Of a DNA stretch of 64,000 nt, positions 1-12,597 are shown piece after piece (the first letter of the stretch is position 1; every line of letters starts with the position of its first letter). The notes beneath the pieces were generated by a model that did not search any database, was not told the DNA's origin, and saw nothing but the letters and a program-made list of their open reading frames with translations. A program made the position numbers and the translations under genes. Origin of the DNA: Chlamydomonas reinhardtii. Its lineage: Eukaryota > Chlorophyta > Chlorophyceae > Chlamydomonadales > Chlamydomonadaceae. The stretch spans positions 4,932,456-4,996,455 of the forward strand of contig NC_057011.1 in assembly GCF_000002595.2 (NCBI RefSeq), given 5' to 3'.

Positions 1-93
1 GACTGCAGCAGCCTTGCAAGCTGCATGGTCCTGCATTGCTGTCACCCACACCTCTGTGTCGCGCTGTCGCGCCTCCTCCTGCTCCTCCTGCAG

Positions 94-695
94 ACGGGCT
101 GCTGCGGCCCCGACGTGATGCCGCCGCTGCCGGCGCTGGTGGAGGCGTTCCGCCGCTGCGTCATCGAGCTGGCGCCGCTGGCGCACTGCCCCACCATTCC
201 CTCCCGCCACATCAACAACTTCGTGGAGTACCAGGTGGGGCTGGGGCGGCTGCGAGGGCGCAGGCGAGCAGCTGAGGCAGCGGCATGGGTATGTCGCGGT
301 GCCGTGCTGCCCCGACACAACTATACCCAAGCCGTCACAGGCTTGGGCGGGGTCTCCATGTCCACTCATTCTGCCGTCCACGTGCTCACGCCGTCTTTGT
401 GTCCTGTTCCTAACAACCATTCGCCCTACGCGTGTCCTTCATTATGTCGCCCCCATCACCCTCCACCCCACCCCACACAAACACCGCACGCCAGGGCCAC
501 CGGCTGCGCATGGTGCAGCGCTACTGCCACGTGATGGACCCCGGCTCCAACAAGATCCTGGGCGCCCGCCACCCCGTGGAGCCGCTCAGCCACGCCGGCT
601 TCGAGTTCCTGTTCACGCCCTTTGATGTGTCCGAGGTGCGCGTGTGCATGGCCGACCGCCTGGAGCACCCGGAGCCCTTCTTCAGGCGCTCATAG
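94..695 (+). CDS. 3' end of an unrecognised protein-coding gene
   Basis: The last two visible exons are about 94-234 and 495-695 (stop TAG), joined by a phase-0 GT-AG intron. The visible C-terminus is about 113 residues; the gene starts left of the window. It reads as ordinary folded protein: a helical stretch (PALVEAFRRCVIELAPL), then RHINNFVEYQ, then across the splice GHRLRMVQRYCHVMDPGSN, ending EHPEPFFRRS. I do not recognise the family. The splice sites, the preserved frame and the non-repetitive composition make a real gene likely. The gene to its right is convergent. A TGTAA motif at 1193-1197 would give a 3' UTR of about 500 nt. Confidence 0.6.
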
Positions 696-1503
696 CGGGG
701 CGGCGAACGGAGGCCGGAGGCCAGGGAGCGGCGGGCCAGGGCGGAGGGTCCCGAGGTGGAAGAGGAAGTTGCGGTCTGACTCTTACAGCGGCGCTGCCAG
801 GCGGGCCCTCGACACGTGGGCCGCTGCAGGCGCATGGCGCGTGGTAGGCAACATGTACATGACATGAAGGTATTACTTACCGCACTTTGAGGACTGAAGT
901 GCCGGCCAGTGCCAGTCAGGCGTGCCGTAGAGAGAGACCCGGCTTTCCTAGCATCTTACGCGCGCATGCCCGCGCAACTGTATGGTGGAAAGCAAAGGAA
1001 GGAACGACGAAGACCAACTGTGTGCATTTACCAAGGGCTGTGGGACATGCAACCCGACAGCGGCCGGGGCGTGTCAACTGTAGCGGTGGTGCCGTGGTGG
1101 TCAGATGGTGTGAGGCCCCAACGCTGCTGAGCTACTCGTCCTCCAGGCGATTGCTTTTGTATACTTGCCCAAATTGTGCAGAACCATTCGCGTGTAAGGT
1201 TGTCACCGATACAACACGCAGTACAACATGTTCGGTGACCGCATTTGACAGACGGTGAAACCAAACGCACAGAATTCGTCCACACTTACAAACCGTAGAT
1301 AGCCGGGCTAACGAAGGCGAAATTTGCGTTCGTGCAATGCACGCTCGTCATGCTGTGATTGAAACCGCATGCATCAAGACTTTCCCGCACCTTAGTTGCT
1401 ACGCAAACATACGATAGACAGGTGGTTGGCGCCTTGGCGCCGCGCTATGTAACTGAGCCTCGAGGCCTTCATCCAGCCCGACGGCCCGTCTCCACAACAC
1501 CAC
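696..1503. other. Convergent 3' UTR spacer
   Basis: This lies between the stop of the left-edge gene (+) and the stop of the SET-domain gene (-). It carries a plus-strand TGTAA at 1193-1197 and a minus-strand TGTAA (read as ttaca) at 1286-1290. These are the usual green-algal poly(A) signals for the two converging transcripts. No further gene is seen. Confidence 0.5.
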
Positions 1504-4121
1504 TCACACAGCCACCTGGCTCAGGCCCACCGCCGCCCCCTCCAGCAGCCGCTGCACAGTCCCGTCACTCAGCTGCCGCCCGTACCGCCCCCGCACCACC
1601 GCGCAGCAGCGCGCCAGGGCGGCCTCTGACCCCACCACTTGCTCAGCCGCCGCGCTCTGCTGCCCAGCCCCCTCCCTTGCCCGCGCCCTGCCCTCCGCCG
1701 CCTGCGCCAGCGCCAGCGCCTTGGTGGCCAGGAACAGGTGCAGGTCCGAGTGCGGCGCCACGGCCGCCACCAGACCCAGCTGCGACTCCAGCGCGCCAGC
1801 CGCCGCCGCCCACAGCCGCTCCGTCAGCTCAGCCGCCCCTGAGGATGGGACGGCTGCTGCCTCGGTCGCCTCCGCTGCTGCCGCTCCCTGGGCTTCCGCC
1901 GCCTCCATGCAGCGCGCTGCCGCCTCTGCGATAGCCGTGCGCTGCGAGTACATCTCATAAGCGGCCGCACGTAGCCACAGCATCGCCTGGCCGGGGCCGG
2001 CCTGTTGCGTCTGCATCAGCTGCATCATGAGCTGCGGCGCCGGCGTCATCAGAGCCTCCGCCGCCGCCAGGTCGGCCGCCGCCTGCTCGCACAGCTCCGT
2101 CAGCGCCGCCAGCTGGTCACCGGGGGTCGGGGGAGCGGAGGGGCCAGCCAGGATGTCTTGCAGCTCGGCCGCACGGTCCGTGCAGCGGCCCAACAACACC
2201 TGGGTGCGAGCGCAGGAGTGCGTGTGTGAGACGCGGGGGAGCCTGTAAGGTATGCGGTATGTGCTGCGGCAGGCCCACAGCAGCGCAACACCCGCAACGC
2301 CACCACACCATGACCAGCAAAGCCCGCACGCCTTCAAGTCCTCCCCTGGGCAACCCCACAGCTTTCCCCAGTCCCCGCACCTGGAGCTCTTCCGACACCG
2401 ACATACTGCCGGCGCTGCTATTGCTGCTACTGCTGCAGCCGTGCAGCAGCTCCAGGCTGCAGCGCGGGCAGCCGCACGAGAAGGCGTAGGCCTCGGCCAG
2501 GCCCGCCTGCCGCTCCTCCACGGGGCGCAGCGAGGCCGCGCCCAGGTAGTTGATCAGGAGCTCGGAGCCCTGGGGCCGGGAGGGGCAAAGGGTAGATAGG
2601 GAAGGGTAAGGGCCAGCGAGGCGTGGTCACTACTGAGCGTAGCCAACACTACGGGAGGCGCATCAAATGGGAAGAGGTAGGGACTGGTAATGGTAGCGGT
2701 GGTTGTGATGGTGAGGTGGGTACCGTATCAAGGAAAGGAGTGGGAGGTGAGCGTGTTGCCTGGTGGCTGAATGGCTCTTTGAGGCTGCTTGGGCCCTGGC
2801 GAGAGCTCGCAAGCGGCCGTGGTGTGCAGAACCTTTGCAGACCCGGCCGTGGCCCGCATTGGCAATCACCCATCCCGCCACCACCACTCGCCAGGGCCAG
2901 GACCCCCCCCCTCCTCCATGCCGTGTTACATCAGCTTCCCTTGCGCACCTGCCCCACCCATCCGCCCGCGCCCCCGCCCCCTGCCGCCGCCGCTCACCTG
3001 CTCCACGTGCCCCGCCGCGAAGACGCACATGGAGTCGCCCACCACGTAGTTGACCGCGTTGGGGCAGCAGCTGTGGTTGAGCATGGAGAACGAGTGCCAC
3101 AGACCCAGGTGCCCCACCTGCACCTGCACTGGCCCGCCACCGCCAGGCTGCTGCTGCGGGCTGCGCTCGGGCGGCGGCGCACGCGCCAGGCTGGAGGCGA
3201 AGTCCGTGAACTCCTCACCGAAGGAGTTACAGCTGTATGCACATGGAGGTGTTGGGCAGCGGAGCTACGTGACTGTGAAGCGTATGAGGGGGTGTGCGGG
3301 CGCATGACGGGTCGGGATGCGGTCGGCCCCAGAACGCTAAGATCAACGGCCAAACGCAACGTTGCAGCAGTTCCCTACGCTCACAGCAGTCCACCACGTC
3401 AGCGGTGCGCGCTCACCCTATGATGCCGTACAGGCGCTCCTCCGTCACCACCTCCGTGGCGCCGCTGCCCGGGACGTCGCCGTCCTCCTGAGTGCGAAGG
3501 AGGGAGGAGTGGGGCCCCACGGGAGAACGCTCTGCACCGGCACCGCCAGCTTTCAATGCAAATATGCTTCACATTTGAGGCACATAGCACACCCACCTGG
3601 GCGATGTCGTCGCCGGCATGCAAGTCCAACAGCAAAGCCCGTTGATTTGCACACAAATCGGAGCATTTTGTACTGCATTCATGACGTGCAAATGTTGAAT
3701 AGTTGAGGAACGGGTGTAACGTCGACACAGACCCACTTCACTTCAGGCAATCCTTGCACGCGCACCTTGCCACCAGCTCCTCCACATCAGGCAGAGTTCC
3801 GAACTCGCTAGTAACGTAAGCCATCGGCCGTGACACGAGGACCAGGTCCCCAGCGGCCAACGTCGCTGTCGCGCAGACGCCGCGGCCACCTCCCCTCGCC
3901 GGCATCCTCTCAACACGTATTGGCCCCGCAAGTTCTGGCGGCGCGGGCGCACCAGGGACGTAGAACGACTCAACATCCAGGGCTGTCGCTTCGCTGGCAG
4001 ACGGTGCTGTGCACTGAACACGCTGCTGGCGGGGTACGATGTCCCGGTGCCGCGCGCAAGGCCACCGAAGTGCTACCGTGCGGCCGTTGCACTGACGCTG
4101 AACGCCGACACCAAGCGCCAT
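1504..4121 (-). CDS. SET-domain protein (putative protein lysine methyltransferase, SMYD-like)
   Basis: Six exons join in phase: 4121-3742, 3672-3597, 3487-3417, 3232-2998, 2569-2381 and 2199-1504, giving 548 aa. The SET core is visible. An N-terminal strand pair reads GGGRGVCATATLAAGDLVLV. A YGIIGCNSFGEEF segment crosses an intron. The SAM/lysine-binding signature is FSMLNHSCCPNAVNYVVGDS, followed by the FAAGHVEQ strand, then ELLINYLG and a post-SET cysteine cluster (SCGCPRC). CACKDCLN between the first two exons is a short cysteine motif where SMYD proteins carry MYND, but it is too short to be a full MYND finger. The last exon (about 230 aa) is Ala-rich and helical, like the TPR-type tails of SMYD proteins. 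The first 40 residues are Arg-rich and could be a targeting peptide. The substrate cannot be told: histone, ribosomal or Rubisco-type targets are all possible. Confidence 0.85.
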
Positions 4122-5032
4122 TTTGAATTACGCGAACTGCACTTGCGTGTCCTGAATCCCGTGGTATGTATTTATCAGCAATGATAGTTTGTTTCTTGAC
4201 AACATGTACTTTACATTAAGGTGCGTCTGCATGGGGCGTGCCGTACAGCCCGTACCAATGTGTGCGAAGCGACGCTCCCCTCTCGTGCATCGTGCATCTC
4301 TCTTCAGTCTCGCGGAGTTCGCTTCAGTACCTTCGCTTCAGTCCTCAGTGTTGTGCAACTGACGGCCCTGCATTGCTGTCCCAGTACACGCTCGACCTAG
4401 ACACAGACACATCCTACACCGTCAAGTACACACGCTGCCACACGCGCATGTGGGGCCAGGGGCACTGCTTCTGGCCTGCCGGGGGCACTGCTTCTAGCCT
4501 GCCGCACGCACACAATCAAACAGAACAACCCGTAACGAACACACACGGAGCACATCGCGCCACATGGCATCAGAAATCGCAAGCGTACTGGGGCGCGCAC
4601 AGGCGCCACACCGCTTTTCATGATTAGATTGGGTTTGTAGGCTGTTGGCCGTTCCCGAATGCTATGCTCAGAGAGCGCGTACGCCCTTCGTCAGTCTCCC
4701 CATCGTCTTGCTTGTCCAATGCGAACCACGTGACTTATCCTTTAGCGGCATTTGGGCCGCTACCCACCACAGTTTATAGGGAATCTTCTTTTTCCCTCAA
4801 TTAATGGCGCCTTGCCTGTCTCTCCTTGCAGTCGATATTGACAGAGAGCAAGCAACCCCCGACAGGGTAACTACACCAGGGTAAAGCGATAGCCGCAACA
4901 CACAACTCCTTGGGAACCTTTTGTCCAGCCGGCAGTGCAACATGTGTCACATGCAGCGGTGTGCTACTCAGCACCGGCGTGCCACGACATGTCCCCGACG
5001 TCACTTCCAGTTCAACCTCGCCGCCTCCCTGT
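4122..5032. other. Spacer: SET-gene promoter and AP2-gene 3' UTR
   Basis: This separates two minus-strand genes. It should hold the promoter of the SET gene at its left end and the 3' UTR of the AP2 gene at its right. A minus-strand TGTAA (ttaca at about 4211) is the only obvious poly(A) candidate. No convincing coding sequence is seen. Confidence 0.4.
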
Positions 5033-8000
5033 TCACTGCTGTTGCTGCTGGCACAGGCGGGTGAGCAGGGCCAGCAGCTGCGAGCTCGAGGCGCCGGACA
5101 GCAAATCCTCCAGCTTCAGCGGCTGCTGCTGTTTCTGTTCCGGCTTCAACACCTCCTTCGGCGAGGGCGGCTGGCGCATGCTCTGCTGCTGCTGCTGCAC
5201 CTGCCGCTGCAGAGTCTCCAAGATAGAGCCGCTGCCGGCGCGGGATGGCAGCGGCGCCGGGCAGGCGGGCTGCTGCGGGCGCTGCGGCGCGGGCACCTCC
5301 TCACTGTGGCTGTGTGCAGACTGCGGCCACGACCGCTTCACCGGCTGGCTGCGCGGCAGAGGCGGCGCCTGCGGCCGGTGCTCCTCACGAGCGGCGGCGG
5401 CTGAGGGCGGCGGCGCCAGCGGCACCAGGCAGTCGAGCATGAGGCGCACACAGCCCTGCGCCGCCTGCAGCGCGTCCTCGCCGGTTGAGAAGGTGCTGCC
5501 CAGGTCGCGGCAGGCGCCGCGCAGGAACACGCCCGCGCCCCACTGCTCGCGAGCGCTGGTGCTGGCGCGGGCGAAGGCGCTGCCGCTGGGCGCCAGGCCG
5601 CCGGCGGCGGTGGGCGAAGACGGGTGGCTGCCGCGGGCGGGCGCGGTCACGTCAGCGACGTCAGCACCGCCGGCTGCCACAGCACCGTCGCCGCGCGCCG
5701 CCGAGGTGGTGGGGCTGGCTGTGGCGCTGCCACTGCCGCTGGTGCAGTAGGTGTAGCCCAGCAGCACCGCGGCCGCGGGCTCCTCGCTCACCGGCACCAC
5801 ACACTGCAGCGTGGCGCCCCGCGGCAGCTGGCTGGGCGCCGCCGCCAGGAAGCGGCGCACCAGGGCAGGCACGTCGTCGCCGGCAGCTGGGGCAGCAGAC
5901 GCAGGAGTAGCGGACGCAGGGGCAGAGGGGACGGTACCGCCCGTTGGTGCGGGGCCGCTGCTCTGGGCGCGCAAGCTGACAGCGGAGCCTGAGGCCGGCG
6001 GCAGCAACGAGCTCTCGTGCCGCGGCGACCACCTCGCAGCGCCGTCCTCGCCCTCCTCGCGGGAGCGCTTGGCGCCGCAGCCTGAAGAGGCAGCCACGCC
6101 GCTGCCCATGTCGCCGCAGCTGCTGCGGCGCACGTTGGCAGCCTCGGCGGACTCGCCGGCAGCCTTGGTTGTCTGCTGCTGGGAGCAGCGCAGCAGGTGG
6201 CGCAACACCGAGGCAGCCGACTGCTCAGCCTCGTCCTCTTGCTGCAGCTGCTGTTGTTGCTGCTGCTGCTCACGCTGCTCCCGGCGCTGCTGCTCGCGTT
6301 GCTGCTCGCGCTGCAGCAGCGCAGCCAGCAGCAGGGCCTCGGTGTTCGCCGGCGCACCGCTGGAGCTGGAGGGAGGCTGCTGCGTCTGCTGCTGCTGCTG
6401 CTGGGCCATGCCGGTGCCGGTGGCAGTGCGGTCGTCGGGCTTGAGCTGCATGGCGCCGCCGCCCACTGCCGCTACCACGTCGTCATCCATGCCGCCGCCA
6501 GGGGCGGGCCCGCTTCCGCCGCCCAGCACGCCCGTCAGGCTGCCACCGCCTTGCCGCACCACCAGCTGCATCAACTGCTGGGGCTGCTGCTGCGACTGCG
6601 GCGGCTCCATGTGCAGCCGCGGCGAGGACGTGCGCAGTGACACGCTGGCGGGGACCGCACGGGGGGCACCTACAGTTGAGGGAGTCGCGGTGAAGCTTGA
6701 CACGTCCAGGGGCACGGGCGGCGGCTGGCGCAGATACACGGCGCTGCGACTGCCGCTGCCATCAACGACGGCCATGCCTGCATGGGGTTGCTGGTACTGC
6801 TGCTGCTGTTGGTACGCTGGCGGGTACTGCTGCTGGTAATGGGGCGGGTACTGCGGGGGGTACTGAGCGGGGCGCAGGCCGGCGGTGGCGGGCGGTTTGC
6901 TCAGCTCCAGCACCGGGCCGCCGTGCTCTGAGCCGTAGGGCAGGTCGTAGCGGCGGCGCTTGGCAAACAGGCCGCCGTCAGCGTCGCCGTGGGAATGCGG
7001 GTGACCGCCCAGCAGCGGCGGGGACGGCAGCGGCAGCGGCGCCGGCAGTGCCAGTGGCGCGGCGGCAAGGCCGCTCAGCGGTGCGTAGTAGCCGTAGTGG
7101 CCGGGCATGCCGGCACCTGCGCCGCCCATGTCCAGAGCCTCGCCGGCGCGCTGCTGCTGCTTGTCCATAAGCGCCCGGCGCGCCTCCCGCACCACGGCCT
7201 CCAGGCGGGGGTCGGCGGGGTCGGAGGGCAGCAGCTGGCCGTCGGGGCCGACGTAGTCCTGAGGGGGGAGGGCAGGAGCACGGGTATTGTTGTGTGCTGG
7301 CATATTGCTGCGGTAGTGGCTGTAAGCTGCTAATGAGCGCTGCACAAGATCGCCCGCGCGTAATCACCCCGTGTAACCTCGTGCCTGCGCTGGCCGCGCC
7401 TCACCTCGACCGGGAAGTTGAGTTTGGCTTTGCCGCCGCGCACTCGAATGGCGACCTGCCAAGGAAAACCAGGCAAAAGCGCAGTGAGTCCAGCATCCAA
7501 CGTAGGCCGTAATCCGCCCGCTAGAGTAGCTGGCCGCGGACATTTTGTGTTCGTGCATTCAGCCGGTTGAACCCAACCCGAGTTCTCGCTCACCTTGTCA
7601 AACATGCGCGCAGCCTCCTCCTCCGTATCAAAGCTCCCCTGCAAAGAAATGCAGCGCGCCATTGTAAGCAAGGATGCGGCCGACGCCAAACAGCGGTACC
7701 AAGTCCCGAGCGCTCGGGGCTCACCAGGTACACGTGCTTGCCAGAACTGTTGATAGCGCTCTGCCACCTGCAGGCACAAGAACATAGCGAACAAGTAAGA
7801 AGCAGAGCAAATACAGGTGAAGGTCGAACGCGCGGCAGACTGGCATCCCTAGTTCGTAAGGTCAGTGAAGGTGTGAAGTGTGGAGCTGGCGACGAAAGCG
7901 CATTGCAACTCGTAGGAGACCGCGTTGTATATTGTTTTGGTGGGCCCAGGTAAGCTGTAACAGGGCAGTGAGCAGCAGCTGGTGCTTTCGAAACCCCGAG

Positions 8001-8544
8001 TCTTCCGCGCTCGCAGTCGGACACCAACCTAAGTGATATAGATAATCAAGCTGTATGCTAACAAAGCGACAGGCGGACATCTGCGCGACGACAAGACGCG
8101 GGCCGCTGCCAGTCGGACGCAACAAAGGAAGACGCTTAAACGAACCCTCCGCGACCTCGCTCTTGGGGGCTATTCCGGCATCCCTAGGCCCCAGATGCAT
8201 GCGACATGTGGCATTGAGGTTGTCAACCTTGACTGCAGGAGCCCGGGCGCTCTGCCCACACCACTGCCCACACCCTGTCCGTCCCATGTCGACTGACTCC
8301 ACGAACCCCGGAGTCACCTCTACTGCACGCGCTGTCATAATCACGCAGCAGCTCACCGCTTTGACTTCCTGTGCCAGCAGACACCGCGATAGGCAGACGT
8401 GGGCGGGCGACGGGCGCCGAGCGCATCGCCCGCTGCCCGAACCGCGTCGTCCATAGCGCCTGCGCCGTCGTCGAACTGCATCTCCTTGCTAGTGTTTAGT
8501 CTCCAGCTGGCGTCGCCTTGAACTAGCCCACACGCGGGCGGCAT
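5033..8544 (-). CDS. AP2/ERF-domain transcription factor with Gln-rich tail
   Basis: Five exons join in phase: 8544-8357, 7767-7725, 7638-7594, 7455-7405 and 7258-5033, giving 850 aa. One AP2 DNA-binding domain (residues about 50-110) is spread over the first four exons: SAYRGVCWHRKSKR, WQSAINSSGKHVYL, GSFDTEEEAARMFDK, VAIRVRGGKAKLNFPVE. The YRG and RAYD-like elements, the WLG-equivalent (VYLGSF) and the final LNFP are all present. The large last exon (741 aa) is low-complexity, with Gln, Pro/Tyr, Ala and Ser stretches, a basic FAKRRRYD patch that could be a nuclear signal, and a C-terminal amphipathic LEDLLSGASSSQLLALL followed by Q5. Such tails usually act as activation regions. A single AP2 domain puts it in the ERF-like or algal AP2 class; the target genes cannot be inferred. 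An ATG at about 8481 (MQFDDGAGAMDD) is an alternative start. Confidence 0.88.
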
Positions 8545-9521
8545 CTAAAGCGTATGCTGTCAGCCAGCAGTGTCGATTAGCGCCCTCAGCTTATAGGTAG
8601 CACAAATAACAGAGCTAGGAGAATGTTTTGGGACCGCGGGTTTATTGTTTGGAGTGGGGCAAGAAGGGACCTGGGCGAGTAAGTGCGGACTGCAATGACG
8701 ACCAGTACGGTTTCGTAAGTCCAGGCTCCTGCCGAACTGCTCAGGCGAGCTCGGGCGGTGACCGCGCTTTCATGGCGATGCTGAAATGCACCCTAGAAGT
8801 ATGGCGGCACTGCCGTTGCAATTGGTGCGCTCTGCGGGAGGCGAATCACTCCCGCGCCACACTTGACCACCGCATTTTAACGAACCCGGCGATGGCTGGC
8901 TAGCGCGCTGCATAGTCGCACATGCATATGTGATTCTGAACATTTATCTTGCGTCAATGAACTGAGAACGCGTGGAACTCCGGCGGTGCCTCCCCGAACC
9001 CGAACGGTTATGCAGTGAGTTCGGAGCGGCGCCGCTCCCCATCTTGCGCTGCCGCACAGCATTCAAGTGACAAATATCAGGAAATTGCTGTTTGGCGTGT
9101 CATCTAGCCGGCAGCCTGCCGAAAGTGACATCTACTGCGTGCACCTGGTTCGTGCTCGCCTTTCCCGGCCTCCGAACCGTGCAAGCTTTTTGGCACTCCC
9201 ACTGTCCCACACTCCCCTCATCCGGCCCGCTACTCCTCTCGGCCGCCTACCCCCCACACGACGCAGCCACTCCTCAAATGTGCAACGGCGTTCTGGCATG
9301 GGTACTGTCACGTCGCCGCAGTGCATGCTGGCACCGGCGCACGCACCGGCAATCGCCGAGCCCTGATACCGATCCCTCCGAGTCCCGCCGCGTATCTTGC
9401 AACAGCCAGCGCCCCTTCGCATGACCTATCAGCACCACCTGCTCCGTGCAGGAGACCATGAGTCACGAGATTGCTGAGCACACCCTTGCCGCTGCAGCCC
9501 TACCACCAGCCCTACCACCGG
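8545..9521. other. Spacer: AP2-gene promoter and asparaginase 3' UTR
   Basis: This is non-coding sequence between two minus-strand genes. The left half should contain the AP2 promoter, the right half the 3' UTR of the asparaginase gene. Only short incidental ORFs are present, and I see no clear poly(A) motif or RNA gene. Confidence 0.4.
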
Positions 9522-11980
9522 CTACTGCCCTCCAGCAGTGCCGCCCCCGGCGCCCCGGCAGTACTGCGGGTACAGCCCCGCCGCCAGCCGCAGCACCAGC
9601 AGCACCCGGGCCTGCAGCGGCGTGCAGTGCGGGAAGCCGCGCAGCAGCAGCCCCCGCCGGCTGTACTTGGAGCCACTGCCGCGGTAGTAGTGCTCGTCGG
9701 CATTGGCGCCACAGCCGCAGCGCGACACCAGCACCACAGGCAGGTGCGCCGCCGCCGCCGCCAACTGCTCTGTCAGCGCCGCCGACAGGCTGCCGGTGCC
9801 GGGCGCCGCCACCACCAGCCCCACCAGACCACCACCGCCACAGCTCGCCTCTGCTGCTGCCCCGCCTGGACCACCTGCTTTCGGGCCTGCGCCTGCGCCC
9901 TCGGGACCGCCACCGCCAGTCACATTCACTGGCAGCGGCGGCGGCGGTGGCGGCCGCAGCAGCTCCTGGGGAATGAAGCCCGACACGCCGGTGGTCCAGA
10001 TGCCCACCCGGCTCCATGGCGCCACGTCCGCAGCAGTGAGGGCGGCAAAGCGCGGGTCCCGAACACTCAGCCCGCCGTCGTCCTCGTCGCCGTCGTCGTC
10101 GCCGTCATCGGGCGGCCCGCAGTAGAAGCGCACACGGCCCTCGCGCACCTGGAGATGCGCACCGCGGAGTGTATGGTAAGGAATGGCGGGGGGGAAGGGT
10201 GCTGGTGGGTACGCTCCTGCTTCCCCTACTCGGCTCCAAGTGTCCAAACGGACTATGCGCCAGGCCATCCGTGGCTCCATACCCTTCCGCATCGCCCCTG
10301 CCCCTTGCAGTGACGTGTATGGGCCCAAGTCACCTCGATGTCCATTCCAGTAACCCCCGCCGCCTGGGCAGCTGCTGGCACCTGCCGGCCCCACGCACAC
10401 GGCTCCCCCCTTCCGCACCTGCGCCACCGCTCCCCCCTTCCGCACCTGCGCCACCGCTCCCCCCTTCCGCACCTGCGCCACCGCTCCCCCCTTCCGCACC
10501 TGCGCCACCGCTCCCCCCTTCCGCACCTGCGCCACCGCTCCCCCCTTCCGCACCTGCGCCACCGCTCCCCCCTTCCGCACCTGCGCCACCGCTCCCCCCT
10601 TCCGCACCTGCGCCACCGCTCCCCCCTTCCGCACCTGCGCCACCGCTCCCCCCTTCCGCACCTGCGCCACCGCTCCCCCCGGCTGCGGGCTCCTGAACGC
10701 GCCCATGAGCTGGCTGTCGGCCTTGGCGGCCCAGCGCGCCGCCTGCACGCAGTCGTTCAGGCACACCAGCACGCCCCAGCGAGCCGCGGCCGGGCACAAC
10801 GCCACCTGACCGGGGAGGGGGCCGCGGGGGCAGGGGGGACACTGGGGGCAGGGCAGGCGGGCAGGCGGATGACACGGGTGCCACGCAGCTGCCTCTCAAC
10901 GCCGCGTCTGTGACTCCATTAGTCCAAGCATACACACGCCCGCTCGCCCCCACGGCTCGCCCCCCAGGTGTCCGAACTTCCCCCGCGCTCTGTGAGCTGG
11001 TTCTGGGTCTTGGTTTCTTTGCGACTGGAAGGAGACTTTTTCGCTGGGCTCGGGCACATTACCCCGCCCCCCGCACCCCGATTACCTGCACCGCCTGCTG
11101 CAGGTTGGCTGCTCCGTCGTAGCCCTCGATGTCGTACGGCTTCATGGCGCCAGTCACAACCAGCGGGCAGCCCGCAGCGGCCTGGGGGCAGCGCCAGCCG
11201 GTGCACAGACGTGTGTGTGGCTGTACCCTATGTACGACTGTATGAAGAGCAAGTCCGCAACAGCACGAACAGGCGAGCACTCCCGCTCCTCCCCCAGCTC
11301 CAACCCCCACCCCCCATCCCCCGCGACCAGAACCCCAACCGCTTCCTCCCCTCCCCCCTCACCAGCTCCAGCCCCAGCAGTAGGTCCAGGCTGAACGCAA
11401 ACTCCTCCAGTGTGTCAGTGCCCGTCACCAGCACGAAACACACGCCGCCCCGGCCCTTCACGACCCCAACCCCACCGGGCCCACTCCCTGGGCCAGCTGC
11501 CACCGTCCCGCCCTGCGCCTGCCCCTCATCCTGCCCCTGCTCCTGCCCTGGCGCCTGGTCCGGGCGGTGCAGCTGCAACTGCTGCCGCACCGCGTCCCGC
11601 GCGGCGAAGACCGTCTCGAATCCCAGCTCCGCGCCGCTGCGAGCTCGCAGGTCCACGTGCGACCAGCTTTGCAGCGCCACAGGCGGCGGTGCAGGCCGTG
11701 CGGCGCACCCGCCAGGCGGCCACGCCTGTCGCTCCGCGGGCCCCCCTCCGGCAGCCTGCCCACCCGGCAACCCCGTGGGCCCCGCCCCGCCGCCCTGCTG
11801 CTGCTGCTGCTGCTGCCGCTGCTGCCAGGCCTGGCGGCGCTGCTGCTGCTGCGCCTGAAGTTGCTGCAGCCACTGGGGCTGTAGCACGTCGAACAGGCCC
11901 AGCGAACAGGCCATGGCGCCTGTGCTGGGGTCCACCTTCTGGAAGATGGTGCCCCCGGTGCTGATGAACACCAGGTGCAT
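9522..11980 (-). CDS. L-asparaginase (bacterial type I/II fold)
   Basis: Four exons, all joined in phase 0: 11980-11363, 11181-11086, 10805-10662 and 10148-9522, giving 494 aa. It should hydrolyse L-asparagine to aspartate and ammonia. The family signatures are in order: HLVFISTGGTIFQK (first active-site Thr), VLVTGTDTLEEFAFSLD (the TDT active-site motif), PLVVTGAMKPYDIEGYDG, GVLVCLNDCVQAARWAAK with the catalytic-type Lys, and the C-terminal ARVLLVLRLA helix. Two insertions lengthen it relative to bacterial enzymes: a Gln/Gly-rich segment in exon 1 (about 11,770-11,870) and an Asp- and Gly-rich stretch in exon 4. The intron between exons 3 and 4 is mostly a 27-bp minisatellite, so the exact 3' end of exon 3 is ambiguous by multiples of 9 residues (see findings). 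No clear signal peptide; probably cytosolic. Confidence 0.88.
10402..10680 (-). repeat. 27-bp minisatellite, 10 copies, inside asparaginase intron 3
   Basis: Ten near-perfect 27-bp units run from 10402 to 10671, with a 9-bp partial unit after them. On the gene strand each unit contains GCGCAG|GTGCGG, an acceptable 5' splice site. The array is open in the gene's frame and encodes AVAQVRKGG in each unit. Confidence 0.95.
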
Positions 11981-12597
11981 GGCGCGGCCCTGACCTGCAG
12001 ACTAGACCGCGCGTGTGACTGTGCACGTGTGCCAAGCAGCTGCTCCTGGTTTGTGCCTCTGCCAACGCACAACTCCTTGCCCCGCACCCCACGATTGGTG
12101 AAGCGCACGCCGGCCTGCTGTCCTGCCTCGGAGCTGGGCCTAGCTCCGTGCGCACGTTGCTGGACCAGCTCAAGAGACAATCCGGCGAGCAAACACTACA
12201 GCCTTCGGGATCATGGCTACTCAGCAAAACGGACGTAGAAGGCAACTCGTGAAGAATCAATGGGCGTTTGGTTTGGCAGTTACATTCACTTCATGTTTTT
12301 CGCTAAGTCATGTGTCCAGCACACGATGGCAAAGAATGAGTTACAACCAGATGCTTTTTAATGGCGCGGCTTTCCGTGGATCCGGAAACCCGACACTGAG
12401 CAAATCCGGCCTTTGGCCCAGACCTTCATCATACGTGGCAATAGTCTGCTCCGATATACTCACCTGTCTCTCTCGCAGCCTGCATGCTCTTAGCCAGAAC
12501 ACGAAGTAGCGTGTACACATCTCGGCAGAACACTTTCGATAGGCAACGCTGCTGCTCCCGCCTGCGCTGCGCGGAAAGGCATGAGCTGAACGCGACG
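11981..12597. promoter_or_regulatory. Divergent promoter region, asparaginase / Nudix
   Basis: About 617 bp lies between the start codons of two divergently transcribed genes and must hold both core promoters and 5' UTRs. An in-frame ATG at 12484 could lengthen the Nudix protein and shorten this region. No classical TATA box stands out. Confidence 0.5.

Noticed and set aside
10338-10913. Plus-strand tandem-repeat protein (HLRHRSPLP units) or CRISPR-like array
   Set aside because: The 27-bp units are contiguous with no spacers, and they lie in the intron of a convincing minus-strand asparaginase.
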